Notes: generated by a model from the sequence alone, not told the origin. A DNA stretch of 64,000 nucleotides from Psychrobacillus sp. FSL K6-2836 (GCF_038003085.1 NZ_JBBOOM010000001.1:4154001-4218000), one strand, 5' to 3'. Shown: positions 1-9,888, counted from the stretch's first letter. Program-made: numbers and translations.

Positions 1-92
1 TTATATTCTGAATTAATGAAATTATATGCATCTTATAAGAAAAAGTCAACCATATTTCCGTGACGACTTTCATAAATAAGAGTACAATGTAG

Positions 93-110
93 TGAATGAC
101 TATTCATTAA
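93..110. promoter_or_regulatory. FadR-like operator
   Basis: The 18-bp sequence TGAATGACTATTCATTAA matches the Bacillus FadR box TGAATGAnTAnTCATTCA at all but one defined position. It lies between a possible -10 (TACAAT, 83-88) and the ribosome binding site of the first gene. This suggests that the following metallo-hydrolase/SDR pair is repressed by a FadR-type acyl-CoA-responsive regulator. FadR itself is not in the window. Confidence 0.6.
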
Positions 111-124
111 TGAGGAGAATTCAA

Positions 125-1069
125 ATGATACATAAAATTATAATTCCTACTCCATTTGCTGTAGGGGATGTAAACGCCTATTTAGTAAAAGGCGATGCTC
201 TGACACTGATAGATGCCGGACCAAAAACAGATGTAGCGTTAGCTGCATTAACACAAGGTATTAAAGAAGCGGGTTATGAGCTGAACGATATTGAACAGGT
301 TGTTTTAACACATCATCACCCTGACCATGCTGGTTGGACGGATGCTTTTGAACAAGCTGCTATACTAGGTCATGAATACAATCAAGTATGGATGACTCGT
401 GACAAAGAATTTTTACAGTACCATGATCGTTTTTATTTACAATGCTTAAAAGAAGAAGGGGTCCCTGAGGAATATTTTAATTGGGTAGAGAAGATGAGAA
501 GACCTTTAAGCCTTCTTGGAAATCGATCGTTAGACACTTATTTATATGATAATGATAAATTGCCTGGTCATCCTGATATTCAGGTGCTTGAAACATTAGG
601 ACATGCACAAAGCCATTTGTCATTTTGGTTTGAGAGTTCGAAAGTTCTTATAGGAGGGGATCTTATACTTGAAAAGATCTCTTCTAATCCTTTAATTGAA
701 CCGCCACTAAATGCAAATAATGAGCGACCAAAATCGATGTTACAATACAATGCCTCATTGAAAAGAATTCAACAGTTACCTATTGAAAAGGTATATAGCG
801 GGCATGGTAACGAAGTGTACAATATTCAGGAGCTTGTAACAACTAGACTGGAAAAACAAAAAGAGCGAGCATTTAAAGTATTGGATATGATGAATGATGG
901 TGAACAAACAATTTTTGAACTAACCAAACAACTATTTCCGAAAATTTATGAAAAAGAACTTGGATTAACTCTTTCTGAAACAATTGGTCAAATAGATTAT
1001 TTAATCGATGAAAAACTTATAACGGCAAAACGAAATGAAAAAGGAATTCTGTTATATGAGCAAAGCTAA
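125..1069 (+). CDS. MBL-fold metallo-hydrolase
   Basis: A 314-residue metallo-beta-lactamase-fold hydrolase. The zinc-binding signature THHHPDHAG is near residue 75, with later metal ligands in the GHAQSH and SGHGNE stretches. The C-terminal 70 residues look like the winged-helix-like tail common in glyoxalase II-like/LACTB2-like hydrolases. ATG at 125 is preferred over an upstream in-frame ATG at 92 because TGAGGAG lies just before it. It overlaps the downstream SDR gene by 14 bases, so the two are one transcription unit, probably under the FadR-like box. The substrate cannot be read from the sequence; a thioester or lipid-derived hydrolysis would fit the regulator. Confidence 0.85.
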   Translation: MIHKIIIPTPFAVGDVNAYLVKGDALTLIDAGPKTDVALAALTQGIKEAGYELNDIEQVVLTHHHPDHAGWTDAFEQAAILGHEYNQVWMTRDKEFLQYHDRFYLQCLKEEGVPEEYFNWVEKMRRPLSLLGNRSLDTYLYDNDKLPGHPDIQVLETLGHAQSHLSFWFESSKVLIGGDLILEKISSNPLIEPPLNANNERPKSMLQYNASLKRIQQLPIEKVYSGHGNEVYNIQELVTTRLEKQKERAFKVLDMMNDGEQTIFELTKQLFPKIYEKELGLTLSETIGQIDYLIDEKLITAKRNEKGILLYEQS

Positions 1070-1808
1070 AAAAATTCTAATTACTGGTGCTACTAGCGGA
1101 GTCGGACTAATGCTTGCGAAAACTTTACATAAAGCAGGGCATGAAATTTGGGCTACTGGTAGAAGTACCAATGTACTAAATAGTTTATCAGCTATAGGAA
1201 TCCATACAATTGAAGCGGACTTAACATCTGTCCAATCCTTCGATTCCCTTTTTAAAGACATGGATACACCTGATACCGTTATCCATTGTGCTGGCGTTGG
1301 GACATTTTCATATGTATTGGATATGGATAACAGTGATATGGAGAAAATGTTACAGGTCAACGTATTAGCGCCTATGAAGCTTACGAAGTACTTTGCACAA
1401 AGGATGAAATCTCGCGGGAGTGGTCACTTTATATTTATTGCTTCTCAAGCAGGTAAAGTTGCTACTCCTAAAGCATCTGTGTATGCGGCATCTAAGCATG
1501 CTATTCTTGGATTTGCTAATGCTATCCGGATGGAACTGAAGGATTTTGGAGTTGAGGTTACGACTATTAATCCAGGACCAATTGATACTCCATTTCTCGA
1601 TTTAGCAGATCAGACAGGTAATTATAGAGACAGTATGAAAAAACATCTGTTGACTCCAGAAAAAGTGGTAGCATCTATCGAAAGAGTAATTGAAAAACCA
1701 GTACGAGAGGTGGATCTTCCTTCTTACATGAGTATTACAAGCAAACTATATGCTATAGCCCCATCTATTGTCGAAACTGTTGGGAAAAAGTATTTTACAA
1801 AAAAATAA
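1056..1808 (+). CDS. SDR family oxidoreductase
   Basis: A 250-residue short-chain dehydrogenase/reductase. The N-terminal cofactor motif is TGATSGVG (TGxxxGxG), the structural motif is HCAGVG, and the catalytic Ser-Tyr-Lys is represented by IASQAG and YAASK. The substrate is unknown. The ATG at 1056 follows AAAGGAATT; an in-frame ATG at 1035 would lie deeper inside the preceding gene. The overlap with the metallo-hydrolase indicates translational coupling. A terminator follows directly. Confidence 0.88.
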   Translation: MSKAKKILITGATSGVGLMLAKTLHKAGHEIWATGRSTNVLNSLSAIGIHTIEADLTSVQSFDSLFKDMDTPDTVIHCAGVGTFSYVLDMDNSDMEKMLQVNVLAPMKLTKYFAQRMKSRGSGHFIFIASQAGKVATPKASVYAASKHAILGFANAIRMELKDFGVEVTTINPGPIDTPFLDLADQTGNYRDSMKKHLLTPEKVVASIERVIEKPVREVDLPSYMSITSKLYAIAPSIVETVGKKYFTKK

Positions 1809-1814
1809 CATTTT

Positions 1815-1860
1815 AAAAACCGATTTTTCCTCATGAATAAAGGAAAAATCGGTTTTTTTA
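1815..1860 (+). terminator. Intrinsic terminator
   Basis: A long inverted repeat (AAAAACCGATTTTTCC with its complement) ends in a run of seven T. It closes the metallo-hydrolase/SDR operon. Confidence 0.9.
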
Positions 1861-1938
1861 GTAGAGTTAGGCAATGTTTTTTTCTTTGTATCTTTTTGCA
1901 TTAGCAGAAACTAAGAAAGGTACCATTTAATTTCAAGT

Positions 1939-2103
1939 TCATGAAACTTTTCGTTGGTATCTATTTAGAAGTTCATCAAGCTCTTGACTGCAAGTAACGA
2001 CAATTGGATGAGTAAAACCAAGAATTTTTGCCTTTCTATACATATCTTGTTTCTTTAGCTCAATTCGTAGCAATAATGCTTTTTGGTGCAAATGACTTTT
2101 CAC
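1939..2103 (-). CDS. Spo0E-like aspartyl-phosphate phosphatase
   Basis: A 54-residue protein with the family's layout: an N-terminal helix, then a second helix carrying SQELDELLNRY, the Spo0E signature. Spo0E-type proteins dephosphorylate response regulators such as Spo0A~P and so hold back sporulation. The chosen start is GTG at 2103, seven bases after GGAGG; an upstream ATG in frame would put the ribosome binding site inside the gene. The length suits the family. The gene stands alone and is convergent with the SDR operon. Confidence 0.75.
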   Translation of the reverse strand: MKSHLHQKALLLRIELKKQDMYRKAKILGFTHPIVVTCSQELDELLNRYQRKVS

Positions 2104-2415
2104 AATATTTCCTCCGTAGTGTGTATTTAGCTTCATTTCTTGGAGTGTATATCTAGTAGGTTATGTAGCAACCTGCTTATTGTATAATAAGGAAATTGCA
2201 AAGATTGTCGGATTGTGAAAAAATTTAACTTTTCACAAAAATGTCACATTTAGATAGTTTTGAACATATTTATTGATATATTTTCACAATATTACTAGAC
2301 ATTTGTTTGTGCAAAGTTCTCAAAACGATTACATTATCTTTGAGCATAAAAAGATTAAAGGAAGTGGATGAAGAATATTAACTATTAAAGTCGAAATTAT
2401 GAATATGAGGTGAAA
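2104..2415. other. Intergenic stretch, divergent promoters presumed
   Basis: About 310 bases between divergent genes. The only structure seen is a 9-base inverted repeat (TTGTGAAAA with TTTTCACAA, 2214-2239) that resembles a Rex box but has too long a spacer. No gene is visible. Confidence 0.4.
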
Positions 2416-3207
2416 ATGTTGAAAGTATATTCAAACAAAAATCCAGTTATTCCGGAGCAATTTCAAAAAATAATTGGAAGCATTCAAAGGATTTCATACC
2501 CAAAAAGACAAGGTGCGACTTCAGAAGTGATATTTCTTTATACTGATCGAGGTAACTATGTTTGCAAACGTTCCTCTTTACCAAAGTATAGAACATGGCT
2601 ATCAAAGGAAGCGAAAGTTATGGAAGTATTAAATGTTAATACTGCTTTATCAATACCAACCTATTATCACTATGTGGAAGAAGAAAATAATAGCTTCTTA
2701 CTAATGAGTTTGGAGGAAGGTATTCCTTTAAGAGAGGCATTGATTGTTGCTAGAACAGATGAAGATAAAAAGAATCTTATTTATAGTTTTGGCACCCAGT
2801 TGAGGACTTTACATGAAACAGCCCCACCACCACATTGGCAGCAACAGGAAAGCTGGTTAGATATACAACTTAAGAAGGCTACTTATAATTTAAAAAACTA
2901 TGAGGTGGATGGAGATCAACCATTATTAGATAGTTTGAAAATAAACAAACCGGTAGCTATACCTCAAATGCTTATTCACGGGGATTGTACGATAGATAAT
3001 GTACTAGTGAAAGATAATCAGGTTCACACATTTATTGATCTATCTGAGGCTGACTTTGGTGATCCTAGGTATGATGTAGCGCTTGCTATTCGATCCTTTC
3101 TATATGATGAAGTATTATTAAAAGCCTTTTATGACGGATATAGGTTACAACAGATATCAAAAGAAGAATTTGCTTATTTTGATGGTGGACTTTACGAATT
3201 TTTTTAG
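2416..3207 (+). CDS. Aminoglycoside phosphotransferase/choline kinase-fold protein
   Basis: A 263-residue protein of the APH/choline-kinase fold. The catalytic loop HGDCTIDNVLV (HGDxxxxN) is near residue 191 and the metal-binding IDLSEADFGDPRYD follows. These motifs phosphorylate small molecules in many families, so the name does not imply drug resistance. ATG at 2416 follows AGGTG; GTG two codons upstream is the alternative. It is followed closely by a HAD phosphatase and a monooxygenase-like gene in the same direction. Confidence 0.75.
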   Translation: MLKVYSNKNPVIPEQFQKIIGSIQRISYPKRQGATSEVIFLYTDRGNYVCKRSSLPKYRTWLSKEAKVMEVLNVNTALSIPTYYHYVEEENNSFLLMSLEEGIPLREALIVARTDEDKKNLIYSFGTQLRTLHETAPPPHWQQQESWLDIQLKKATYNLKNYEVDGDQPLLDSLKINKPVAIPQMLIHGDCTIDNVLVKDNQVHTFIDLSEADFGDPRYDVALAIRSFLYDEVLLKAFYDGYRLQQISKEEFAYFDGGLYEFF

Positions 3208-3238
3208 CGGCATAGTTTATGGAAATGAGGTTTTGGAA

Positions 3239-3898
3239 TTGATTAAAGGAGTTATATTTGATTTTGATGGTTTAATAGTGGATACAGAAACTACTTGGTA
3301 TGAAGCATTCAAGGAAGTTTTTTGGGAAAGTCATCATCTAAATTTAGATTTAATAGGATACTCCCAATGTATTGGAACTGGTAACGATGTTTTATACCGT
3401 TACTTCCGGGAACTTGCTGGGGATTCAGTTGATTGTGAATTGCTTGAAGAGCAAGCAACAGTAAAATATGAAAACCTGATGAAAGCACCTGTACTTCGTG
3501 AAGGTGTTATAGAATATTTAAATGAGGCTAAACAAAATAATTTGAAAATAGCACTAGCCTCGAGCTCATCAAAGGAGTGGGTGCATACATACCTAAAGCA
3601 ACTTAACATAATAGATTATTTTAAAATCATCAATACAAAAGATGATGTGAGCAATGTTAAACCTGACCCTGAACTATATGATAAAACATTGAAGGACTTA
3701 GGATTATCACCTAAAGAAACGATAGTATTTGAAGATTCTATAAACGGTTTGAGTGCCGCAAAAGCAGCGGGAATTCGCTGTGTAATAGTCCCAAATAGCG
3801 TTACAAAAAACCTGAAATTTGAGAACTTTGATGATCGGATAGACTCTATGAAGGAAATCACTTTAAGTGAATTATTAAAGAAGCTAGAACGTATGTAG
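3239..3898 (+). CDS. HAD-superfamily phosphatase (beta-PGM-like)
   Basis: A hydrolase of about 220 residues with HAD motif I DFDGLIVDTE, motif II SSSS, the conserved lysine in VKPDPELY and motif III FEDSINGL. It belongs to the beta-phosphoglucomutase-like branch (similar to B. subtilis YhcW by recollection). The likely start is TTG at 3239, eight bases after GAGG and only 31 bases after the previous stop; a longer ORF reaches into the kinase-like gene but lacks a ribosome site. The substrate is unknown. Confidence 0.75.
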   Translation: MIKGVIFDFDGLIVDTETTWYEAFKEVFWESHHLNLDLIGYSQCIGTGNDVLYRYFRELAGDSVDCELLEEQATVKYENLMKAPVLREGVIEYLNEAKQNNLKIALASSSSKEWVHTYLKQLNIIDYFKIINTKDDVSNVKPDPELYDKTLKDLGLSPKETIVFEDSINGLSAAKAAGIRCVIVPNSVTKNLKFENFDDRIDSMKEITLSELLKKLERM

Positions 3899-3934
3899 TT
3901 TGAAATGTTGGAAGTACAAAAAGGAGTGTTAAAT

Positions 3935-4231
3935 ATGATATTAGAGGCAGTAATGTTACAAGTTAAATCAGGTAAAGAGGATAACTATGAGGATGATTTT
4001 CGACAAGCATCGAAAATTATTTCTTCTATGCAAGGTTATATATCTCATGAGTTACAGCGTTGTATGGAAGTTAAGGGGAAATATTTACTGCTAGTAAGAT
4101 GGGAAACCTTAGAAGATCATACAATTGGCTTTAGAGAATCGAACGAATATCAAGAATGGAAGAAACTACTTCATCCATACTATGATCCTTTCCCAGTTGT
4201 CGAACACTTTGAGAAAGTGCATATATTCTAG
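3935..4231 (+). CDS. Antibiotic biosynthesis monooxygenase-like protein
   Basis: A 98-residue protein of the dimeric alpha+beta-barrel ABM superfamily: EAVMLQVKSGKE at the N-terminus, FxQASKIISSMQGYISHEL in the middle and the RWETLEDH signature. Some members oxidise quinols or bind haem; most are uncharacterised. ATG at 3935 follows AAAGGAGTG. It is the last gene of a short three-gene run that ends at a terminator. Confidence 0.75.
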   Translation: MILEAVMLQVKSGKEDNYEDDFRQASKIISSMQGYISHELQRCMEVKGKYLLLVRWETLEDHTIGFRESNEYQEWKKLLHPYYDPFPVVEHFEKVHIF

Positions 4232-4239
4232 AATAGAAC

Positions 4240-4292
4240 ATAGACTTAAGTCTCTCTAATTTATATAGAGAGACTTAAGTCTATTTTTATTT
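4240..4292 (+). terminator. Intrinsic terminator
   Basis: A near-perfect 18-base inverted repeat (ATAGACTTAAGTCTCTCT and its complement) followed by TTTTTATTT. It closes the preceding run before argG. Confidence 0.9.
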
Positions 4293-4349
4293 GTAGGCTT
4301 TTGCAAATCATTTAAAGATAAATAATTAGGTATAATTATTAAAAATAAG

Positions 4350-4363
4350 TTGTATTTATACAA
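4350..4363. promoter_or_regulatory. Possible ArgR/AhrC operator upstream of argG
   Basis: TTGTATTTATACAA is a perfect inverted repeat with a 2-base centre. A second related half, TTGTATATAAATTCA, lies just before the argG ribosome site. Both are AT-rich palindromes like ARG boxes in front of Bacillus arginine genes. Assignment rests mainly on position. Confidence 0.35.
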
Positions 4364-4429
4364 TTACCATGTTACATTATGTATATTAATACTAAAAAGT
4401 TGTATATAAATTCATTGGAGGGATATAAA

Positions 4430-5638
4430 ATGAACAAAAAAGTTGTTTTAGCATATTCGGGCGGGTTAGATACATCAGTTGCAATCACGTGGTTAAAAGA
4501 TGAAGGATATGATGTTGTAGCGGTTTGTTTGGATGTTGGAGAAGGTAAAGATCTTGCATTCGTAAAAAATAAAGCACTTGAGGTTGGCGCAATTGAAAGC
4601 TATATGATCGATGCAAGAGAAGAATTTGCAAATGAATATGCATTGATCTCACTTCAAGCACATACATGGTATGAAAATAAATATCCATTAGTTTCTGCTT
4701 TATCTCGACCACTAATTTCTAAAAAGTTAGTTGAAATTGCAGAACAAACTGGAGCAACTGCAGTTGCACATGGCTGTACAGGTAAAGGGAATGATCAAGT
4801 TCGTTTCGAGGTTTCTATAAAAGCATTAAATCCAAACTTAGAGGTAATTGCACCGGTTCGTGAGTGGAGCTGGAGTCGTGAAGAAGAAATTGCATATGCA
4901 AAAGAAAAAAATATCCCAATTCCGATTAATCTAGACAGCCCATTTTCTATCGATCAAAACCTTTGGGGTCGTGCAAATGAATGTGGTATTTTAGAAGATC
5001 CGTGGGCTGCACCACCTGAAGAGGCTTATGATTTAACAGTTTCGTTGGAAAATGCACCCGACACTGCTGATGTAATTGAAATAGAATTTTTAAAAGGAGT
5101 ACCTACTTCGATAGATGGTGTTGCGTATCCATTACACGAATTAATACTTAAATTAAATGAGTTGGCTGGAAAACACGGTGTCGGCCGTATTGATCACGTT
5201 GAAAATCGTTTGGTTGGCATTAAATCACGTGAAGTGTATGAAATTCCTGGTGCGCATACATTACTTTTAGCACATAAAGAATTAGAAGATATAACATTAG
5301 TAAAAGAATTGGCACACTTTAAACCAGTAATGGAGAAAAAGTTAACGGAACTTATTTATGAAGGACTCTGGTTCTCTCCACTTAGAACAGCACTAGAAGC
5401 ATTCTTAAAAGAAACGCAGCAATATGTAAATGGGACAGTGCGTGTCAAATTATTTAAAGGTCATGCAATTGTAGAAGGTCGTAAATCTCCGAACTCTCTA
5501 TACAATGAAAAATTGGCAACATATACAAAGGATGATGAATTTAATCATGCCTCTGCTGTAGGATTTATCGAACTATGGGGTCTTCCAACAAAAGTTCATG
5601 CAATGGTGAACAAGGGAGCAGAGAAGGTGGAAGTATGA
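4430..5638 (+). CDS. argG: Argininosuccinate synthase
   Basis: A 402-residue argininosuccinate synthase. It condenses citrulline and aspartate with ATP to argininosuccinate, the penultimate step of arginine synthesis in the cytoplasm. The ATP pyrophosphatase P-loop AYSGGLDTS is at the N-terminus; [13 protein letters not shown], the citrulline/aspartate-binding segment, is near residue 120; the family's RKSPNSLY is near the end. The length is typical. ATG at 4430 follows GGAGGG. The stop overlaps the argH start by four bases, so the two are translationally coupled. Confidence 0.98.
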   Translation: MNKKVVLAYSGGLDTSVAITWLKDEGYDVVAVCLDVGEGKDLAFVKNKALEVGAIESYMIDAREEFANEYALISLQAHTWYENKYPLVSALSRPLISKKLVEIAEQTGATAVAHGCTGKGNDQVRFEVSIKALNPNLEVIAPVREWSWSREEEIAYAKEKNIPIPINLDSPFSIDQNLWGRANECGILEDPWAAPPEEAYDLTVSLENAPDTADVIEIEFLKGVPTSIDGVAYPLHELILKLNELAGKHGVGRIDHVENRLVGIKSREVYEIPGAHTLLLAHKELEDITLVKELAHFKPVMEKKLTELIYEGLWFSPLRTALEAFLKETQQYVNGTVRVKLFKGHAIVEGRKSPNSLYNEKLATYTKDDEFNHASAVGFIELWGLPTKVHAMVNKGAEKVEV

Positions 5639-7011
5639 CAAAACTATGGGGTGGCAGATTTCAAAAATCTGCCGAACAATGGGTTGATGAATTTGGGGCA
5701 TCCATTGGATTCGACCAAACGTTAGTAAAAGAAGATTTAGATGGAAGTATGGCACATGTTCAAATGCTAGGGGACTGCAATATACTTCCACCTGAAGATG
5801 TTCAAAGTATTTTAGGTGGTCTTGTACAATTAAAAAAATTGGCAACTGAAAACAAATTAGAGTTTTCTGTTGCCAATGAAGATATTCACTTGAATTTAGA
5901 AAAAATGCTTATCGACTTAATCGGTCCGGTTGGTGGCAAGCTACATACTGGTCGTAGTCGTAACGATCAAGTAGCGACGGATATGCATTTATTTTTGAAA
6001 AATAGAGTAAATGAAATAATTGAGTTAATCGAGATTTTTCAACAAACACTTGTGTCACAGGCAGAAACACATGTGGAAACTCTTGCACCAGGATATACTC
6101 ATTTACAGCGTGCACAACCAATTTCATTTGCGCACCATTTAATGGCTTATTTCTGGATGCTTGAACGTGACAAAGATCGTTTTAAAGATTCTATGAAGCG
6201 TATCGACATCTCACCACTTGGAGCAGGGGCTCTTGCTGGGACTACCTTTCCAATTGATCGCAAGATAGCTGCTGAGTATCTTGGCTTTGCGAAAGTTTAT
6301 GAGAATAGTATGGATGCAGTTAGTGACCGTGATTTTATCGTGGAATTTTTAAGTAATTCTTCGGTGCTGATGGCTCATTTATCTCGGTTTGCCGAGGAAA
6401 TCATTTTATGGTCTAGTGCTGAATTTAATTTTATTGAACTAGATGATGCTTTTTCCACAGGTTCTAGTATAATGCCTCAAAAGAAAAATCCAGATATGGC
6501 AGAGTTAATCCGTGGAAAAACAGGTCGAGTATACGGAAATCTTATGGGATTATTAACGGTCATTAAGGGGCTTCCGCTTGCCTACAACAAAGATATGCAA
6601 GAAGACAAAGAGGGCATGTTCGATACTGTACATACAATAGTTGGATCATTGAAGATTTTTGAAGGCATGGTTCGTACAATGGTAGTTCACTCAGAACGAC
6701 TACATGACACAGTTCATAAAGACTTTTCCAATGCAACAGAACTTGCTGATTATTTAGCCGCAAAAGGACTTCCATTCCGTGAGGCACATGAGGTGACTGG
6801 GAAACTAGTTTTCCTATGCATCCAACGTGGTTATTTCTTACTAAATCTACCGCTAGAAGATCTTAAGGAAGCAAGCGATTTGATTGAACCAGATATATAC
6901 GATGTATTATCGCCACTAGCCGCTGTGAGAAGAAGAAATTCTCTAGGTGGAACTGGTTTCGATCAAGTAAAAATTCAAATTACTGAAGCAAAAACTCGAT
7001 TAGTATTATAA
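5635..7011 (+). CDS. argH: Argininosuccinate lyase
   Basis: A 458-residue lyase of the fumarase/aspartase superfamily that cleaves argininosuccinate to arginine and fumarate. The signature [12 protein letters not shown] is near residue 280, the substrate segment [12 protein letters not shown] near 110, and TGRSRNDQ is intact. ATG at 5635 follows AAGGTGG and overlaps the argG stop as ATGA. The protein begins MTKLWGGRF as in other homologues. Terminator at 7011. Confidence 0.98.
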   Translation: MTKLWGGRFQKSAEQWVDEFGASIGFDQTLVKEDLDGSMAHVQMLGDCNILPPEDVQSILGGLVQLKKLATENKLEFSVANEDIHLNLEKMLIDLIGPVGGKLHTGRSRNDQVATDMHLFLKNRVNEIIELIEIFQQTLVSQAETHVETLAPGYTHLQRAQPISFAHHLMAYFWMLERDKDRFKDSMKRIDISPLGAGALAGTTFPIDRKIAAEYLGFAKVYENSMDAVSDRDFIVEFLSNSSVLMAHLSRFAEEIILWSSAEFNFIELDDAFSTGSSIMPQKKNPDMAELIRGKTGRVYGNLMGLLTVIKGLPLAYNKDMQEDKEGMFDTVHTIVGSLKIFEGMVRTMVVHSERLHDTVHKDFSNATELADYLAAKGLPFREAHEVTGKLVFLCIQRGYFLLNLPLEDLKEASDLIEPDIYDVLSPLAAVRRRNSLGGTGFDQVKIQITEAKTRLVL

Positions 7012-7058
7012 AACCTGTAGACACTTCGTATCATTACGAAACTGTCTGCAGGTTTTTT
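7011..7058 (+). terminator. argGH terminator
   Basis: Inverted repeat AACCTGTAGACA... / ...TGTCTGCAGGTT with an inner TTCGTA/TACGAA stem, then TTTTTT. Confidence 0.9.
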
Positions 7059-7179
7059 GCACTTTCTCCAGTTTTTTCATACTAATGCAAATAATCTAAA
7101 TGCACTATACTATTTATTGACAATTTAGAATTTTATATTTATAGTTAGTTATGAAAAGGCTTACAATTATTTTATCAAC

Positions 7180-7191
7180 TAAAACGTTTTT
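7180..7191. promoter_or_regulatory. LacI-type operator 1
   Basis: A perfect AAAACGTTTT palindrome with central CG, typical of LacI/CcpA family operators. A second copy lies 63 bases downstream, and a LacI-family gene sits in the same locus at 13.9 kb. CcpA (cre) binding is the alternative. Confidence 0.55.
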
Positions 7192-7243
7192 GAAGAATGT
7201 TCAAAATGACTTCTCCATAAACGTATTTTTTTCTATAAAATCT

Positions 7244-7253
7244 AAAACGTTTT
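7244..7253. promoter_or_regulatory. LacI-type operator 2
   Basis: A second AAAACGTTTT palindrome, 45 bases before the first GH65 gene. A weaker third match (TAAACGTATT) is at about 7218. The pair would suit looping or cooperative repression by the local LacI-family regulator. Confidence 0.55.
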
Positions 7254-7297
7254 CGTAAATTTTTACATATGCTTTCGGAAAGGGGAATTTAAGTCAC

Positions 7298-9673
7298 ATG
7301 ATTAGTTATTCAATGGGTCAAGGGGATCTTGAAAATTGGCTTGTTTCAGAAGTGGTATTCCAACCTAAAGCACTTGGTAAAAGTGAAGCAATTATGTCCC
7401 TTGGGAATGGTTATATGGGATTGCGCTCTGCTACTGAAGAACCGTACCTGAAAGAAACTAGAAATTTATTTGTAAGTGGTACTTTTAATAAAGCCGAAGA
7501 AAATGAAGTAACAGAATTACCAAACATAGCTGATGTGACGAGGTTAGATATTCGGGTAGATGGTGATCGATTCAGCCTTGAATTTGGCAAAACAAAGGAT
7601 TACATAAAACAATTAAATGTAAAAACAGCAGTGTTGAGAAGATATTTTGTGTGGACATCTCCGAGAGGAAAAGTACTGCAATTTGAATTTCAACGATTTC
7701 TGTCTCTAGATAATTTACATCTAATTGGCATGAAAATGTTTGTAAAAAGCTTAACAGATCCAGTTCAAATTTCTTTTGACACTGGAATTGATGCACAAAT
7801 AAGTAATTCAGGCTCGCAACATTTTCTAGAAGGTGAACGGAGAATATTTGATAAAAAGATTATTCAGCTAGTCCAAACAACCAATGAGTCTAAAACAGAT
7901 GTGGTGATCAACTCTTTCCACAAAGTTATTGTTAATGATGAAGAAACAATTGATGATCCAGAAATGAACATGGCCCGTAGAAAAGTGTGGCTTACCTATA
8001 CAATTAATCTTCAACCTAACGATAAGATGGAAATGGAAAAACTAACGACAGTGCATACGAGTCGAGATAAGGAATTTGACAATACTGAATATCGTCTTCA
8101 GCGACTAAAGGATAGCTCATTAGAAGATTTACGAAACAGTTCAATAAAAGGTTATGATTCACTCCTTAATTCACATACAGTAGCTTGGAATAATAGCGTA
8201 TGGAATGCATACAAATTAGAGATTAATAGCGATAATCCATATGATCAACTTGCATTGCGATTCTCTCTATATCATCTAACGATTATGGCTCCTGCACATG
8301 ATGTGCGAATGGGAATTGCAGCAAAAGGATTGAGTGGAGAAGGTTATAAAGGGCATTCATTTTGGGATACAGAAATCTTCATACTTCCATTTTTCATCTT
8401 TTCCAACCCAGCAGTTGCAAAATCCCTATTAACTTACCGCTACAATGGTTTAACCGGAGCTAGAAAAAAGGCAAGGGAGAATGGATATAGTGGGGCGATG
8501 TTTCCTTGGGAGGCGGCTTGGCCATCTGACGGAGAAGTAACTCCGAAACTAGGAGACATTGATATTGTTACAGGGGAACAAACGAAAATTTGGTCAGGAA
8601 TCATTGAACAACATATTTCAGCTGATATCGCTTTTTCCATTTACCAATACTTTAATGTCGCTGCTGATCATGAATTTATGGATCATTGTGGATATGAAAT
8701 AATTTTTGATACCGCAAGTTTTTGGGCAAGTCGGCTTGAGTGGGATTCAGGTAAGCAAGAATACCATATTAATAAGGTGATAGGTCCTGATGAATATAAG
8801 GAGCATGTAAACAACAATGCTTTTACGAATTATATGGCTTTTTTTAACCTGAAACTAGCAATACGTTATTATGAATCATTGATGAAAGAAAACCCTAGAT
8901 TAATAGAAGTTTTGAATAACAAATTAGATTTGAAAACAGCTTATCCTATCTGGCAATCAAAAGCTAAAAAAATCTATTTGCCACAGCCACGTGAAGAGGA
9001 TTTGGTAATTCCTCAGGATGATACTTATTTAAAGCTTAAAGAAATTGATCTTACGAAATATAAAAATCAAGAAAAATTAAGAACAATATATCGTGATTAT
9101 AATCCAGAACAAATTAATACCCTTCAGGTTACGAAGCAAGCGGATATATTACTTTTGTTTTACCTGTTAAACCAAACTTTTTTAAGGGAAGATATTCAGC
9201 TATCAAATGCTATAAAAGAGGCTAACTTCTATTATTACGAACCAAAAACATTACATGATTCTTCGTTAAGCTTGGCAACACACTCCATTTTAGCAAATGA
9301 TATTGGTAACGCAGATTTAGCTTATTCGCTTTTCAGGAAATCTACAGAAGTCGATTTAGGACCCCAAATGAACACATCAGATGATGGTATACACGCGGCA
9401 TCCATCGGTGGTATATGGAAAGCAGCCATCTTCGGCTTTGCTGGGATTAGACTTGTAGATGGGAAAATTACGATAAACCCGAAATTACCAAAGCAGTGGC
9501 ATCATATGAAATTTACTATTCAATGGCAAGGTCAGCCAATCACATTATTCCTAACAAAAACTACTTTATCTGTAAAAGTAGAAAATAAGGAAAAAATAGA
9601 ATTTGAGTTTCATGATCAAATCTATGCGTGTGATGATGAAATAACTATAGAGTTTGAAAACAAAAATAGGTAA
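7298..9673 (+). CDS. GH65 disaccharide phosphorylase 1
   Basis: A 791-residue glycoside hydrolase family 65 protein. GH65 phosphorylases split maltose, trehalose, kojibiose, nigerose or similar alpha-glucosides with phosphate, releasing beta-glucose 1-phosphate. An N-terminal beta-sandwich is followed by an (alpha/alpha)6 barrel with the conserved WDTEIFILPF and the catalytic acid in IGPDEYKEHVNNN (Glu near residue 499). The phosphate-site HDSSLS stretch is near residue 652. No signal peptide, so it acts on imported sugar. ATG at 7298 is preceded by AAAGGGG at a somewhat long distance. A beta-phosphoglucomutase and a sugar importer in the locus support the role. Exact sugar specificity is not readable. 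Confidence 0.9.
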   Translation: MISYSMGQGDLENWLVSEVVFQPKALGKSEAIMSLGNGYMGLRSATEEPYLKETRNLFVSGTFNKAEENEVTELPNIADVTRLDIRVDGDRFSLEFGKTKDYIKQLNVKTAVLRRYFVWTSPRGKVLQFEFQRFLSLDNLHLIGMKMFVKSLTDPVQISFDTGIDAQISNSGSQHFLEGERRIFDKKIIQLVQTTNESKTDVVINSFHKVIVNDEETIDDPEMNMARRKVWLTYTINLQPNDKMEMEKLTTVHTSRDKEFDNTEYRLQRLKDSSLEDLRNSSIKGYDSLLNSHTVAWNNSVWNAYKLEINSDNPYDQLALRFSLYHLTIMAPAHDVRMGIAAKGLSGEGYKGHSFWDTEIFILPFFIFSNPAVAKSLLTYRYNGLTGARKKARENGYSGAMFPWEAAWPSDGEVTPKLGDIDIVTGEQTKIWSGIIEQHISADIAFSIYQYFNVAADHEFMDHCGYEIIFDTASFWASRLEWDSGKQEYHINKVIGPDEYKEHVNNNAFTNYMAFFNLKLAIRYYESLMKENPRLIEVLNNKLDLKTAYPIWQSKAKKIYLPQPREEDLVIPQDDTYLKLKEIDLTKYKNQEKLRTIYRDYNPEQINTLQVTKQADILLLFYLLNQTFLREDIQLSNAIKEANFYYYEPKTLHDSSLSLATHSILANDIGNADLAYSLFRKSTEVDLGPQMNTSDDGIHAASIGGIWKAAIFGFAGIRLVDGKITINPKLPKQWHHMKFTIQWQGQPITLFLTKTTLSVKVENKEKIEFEFHDQIYACDDEITIEFENKNR

Positions 9674-9727
9674 GTAAAATTCTTAGTTACCTATTTCAAT
9701 GTAAAACACGAATATTAATATTATATT

Positions 9728-9888
9728 ATCCGATTAATTAAAATGGACTTCGTTGATTGGAGAGCAAGGCGTCGACTCCAGTGGGAACAGCGCGAGCTGA
9801 AAGCCCCGCAGGAACGAAGTGACGAGGAGATTGAATCCGTGCCCACGGAAAGCGTCCGCCTGAAGCGGAAATCAACATTAATCGGATT
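9728..9888. repeat. Long intergenic palindromic repeat
   Basis: An outer 11-base inverted repeat (ATCCGATTAAT / ATTAATCGGAT) encloses a GC-rich core from GTTGATTGGAG to GCGGAAATCAAC. The core contains GAAAGCCCCGCAGGAACGAA and GGAAAGCGTCCGCCTG, the core of a dispersed palindromic element common between genes in Bacillaceae/Planococcaceae. It is more GC-rich than its surroundings. A related copy lies inside 55638-55886. It sits between the first GH65 gene and the importer. Confidence 0.75.

Noticed and set aside
2214-2239. TTGTGAAAA...TTTTCACAA as a Rex operator
   Set aside because: The spacer is about twice that of a Rex box; the inverted repeat may be incidental in AT-rich DNA.
2416-3207. 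Aminoglycoside resistance gene
   Set aside because: The kinase-fold motifs are shared with many metabolic kinases; nothing specific to aminoglycosides is visible.
4293-4429. T-box or other riboswitch before argG
   Set aside because: The leader is too short and lacks a specifier stem or T-box sequence; only small palindromes are visible.
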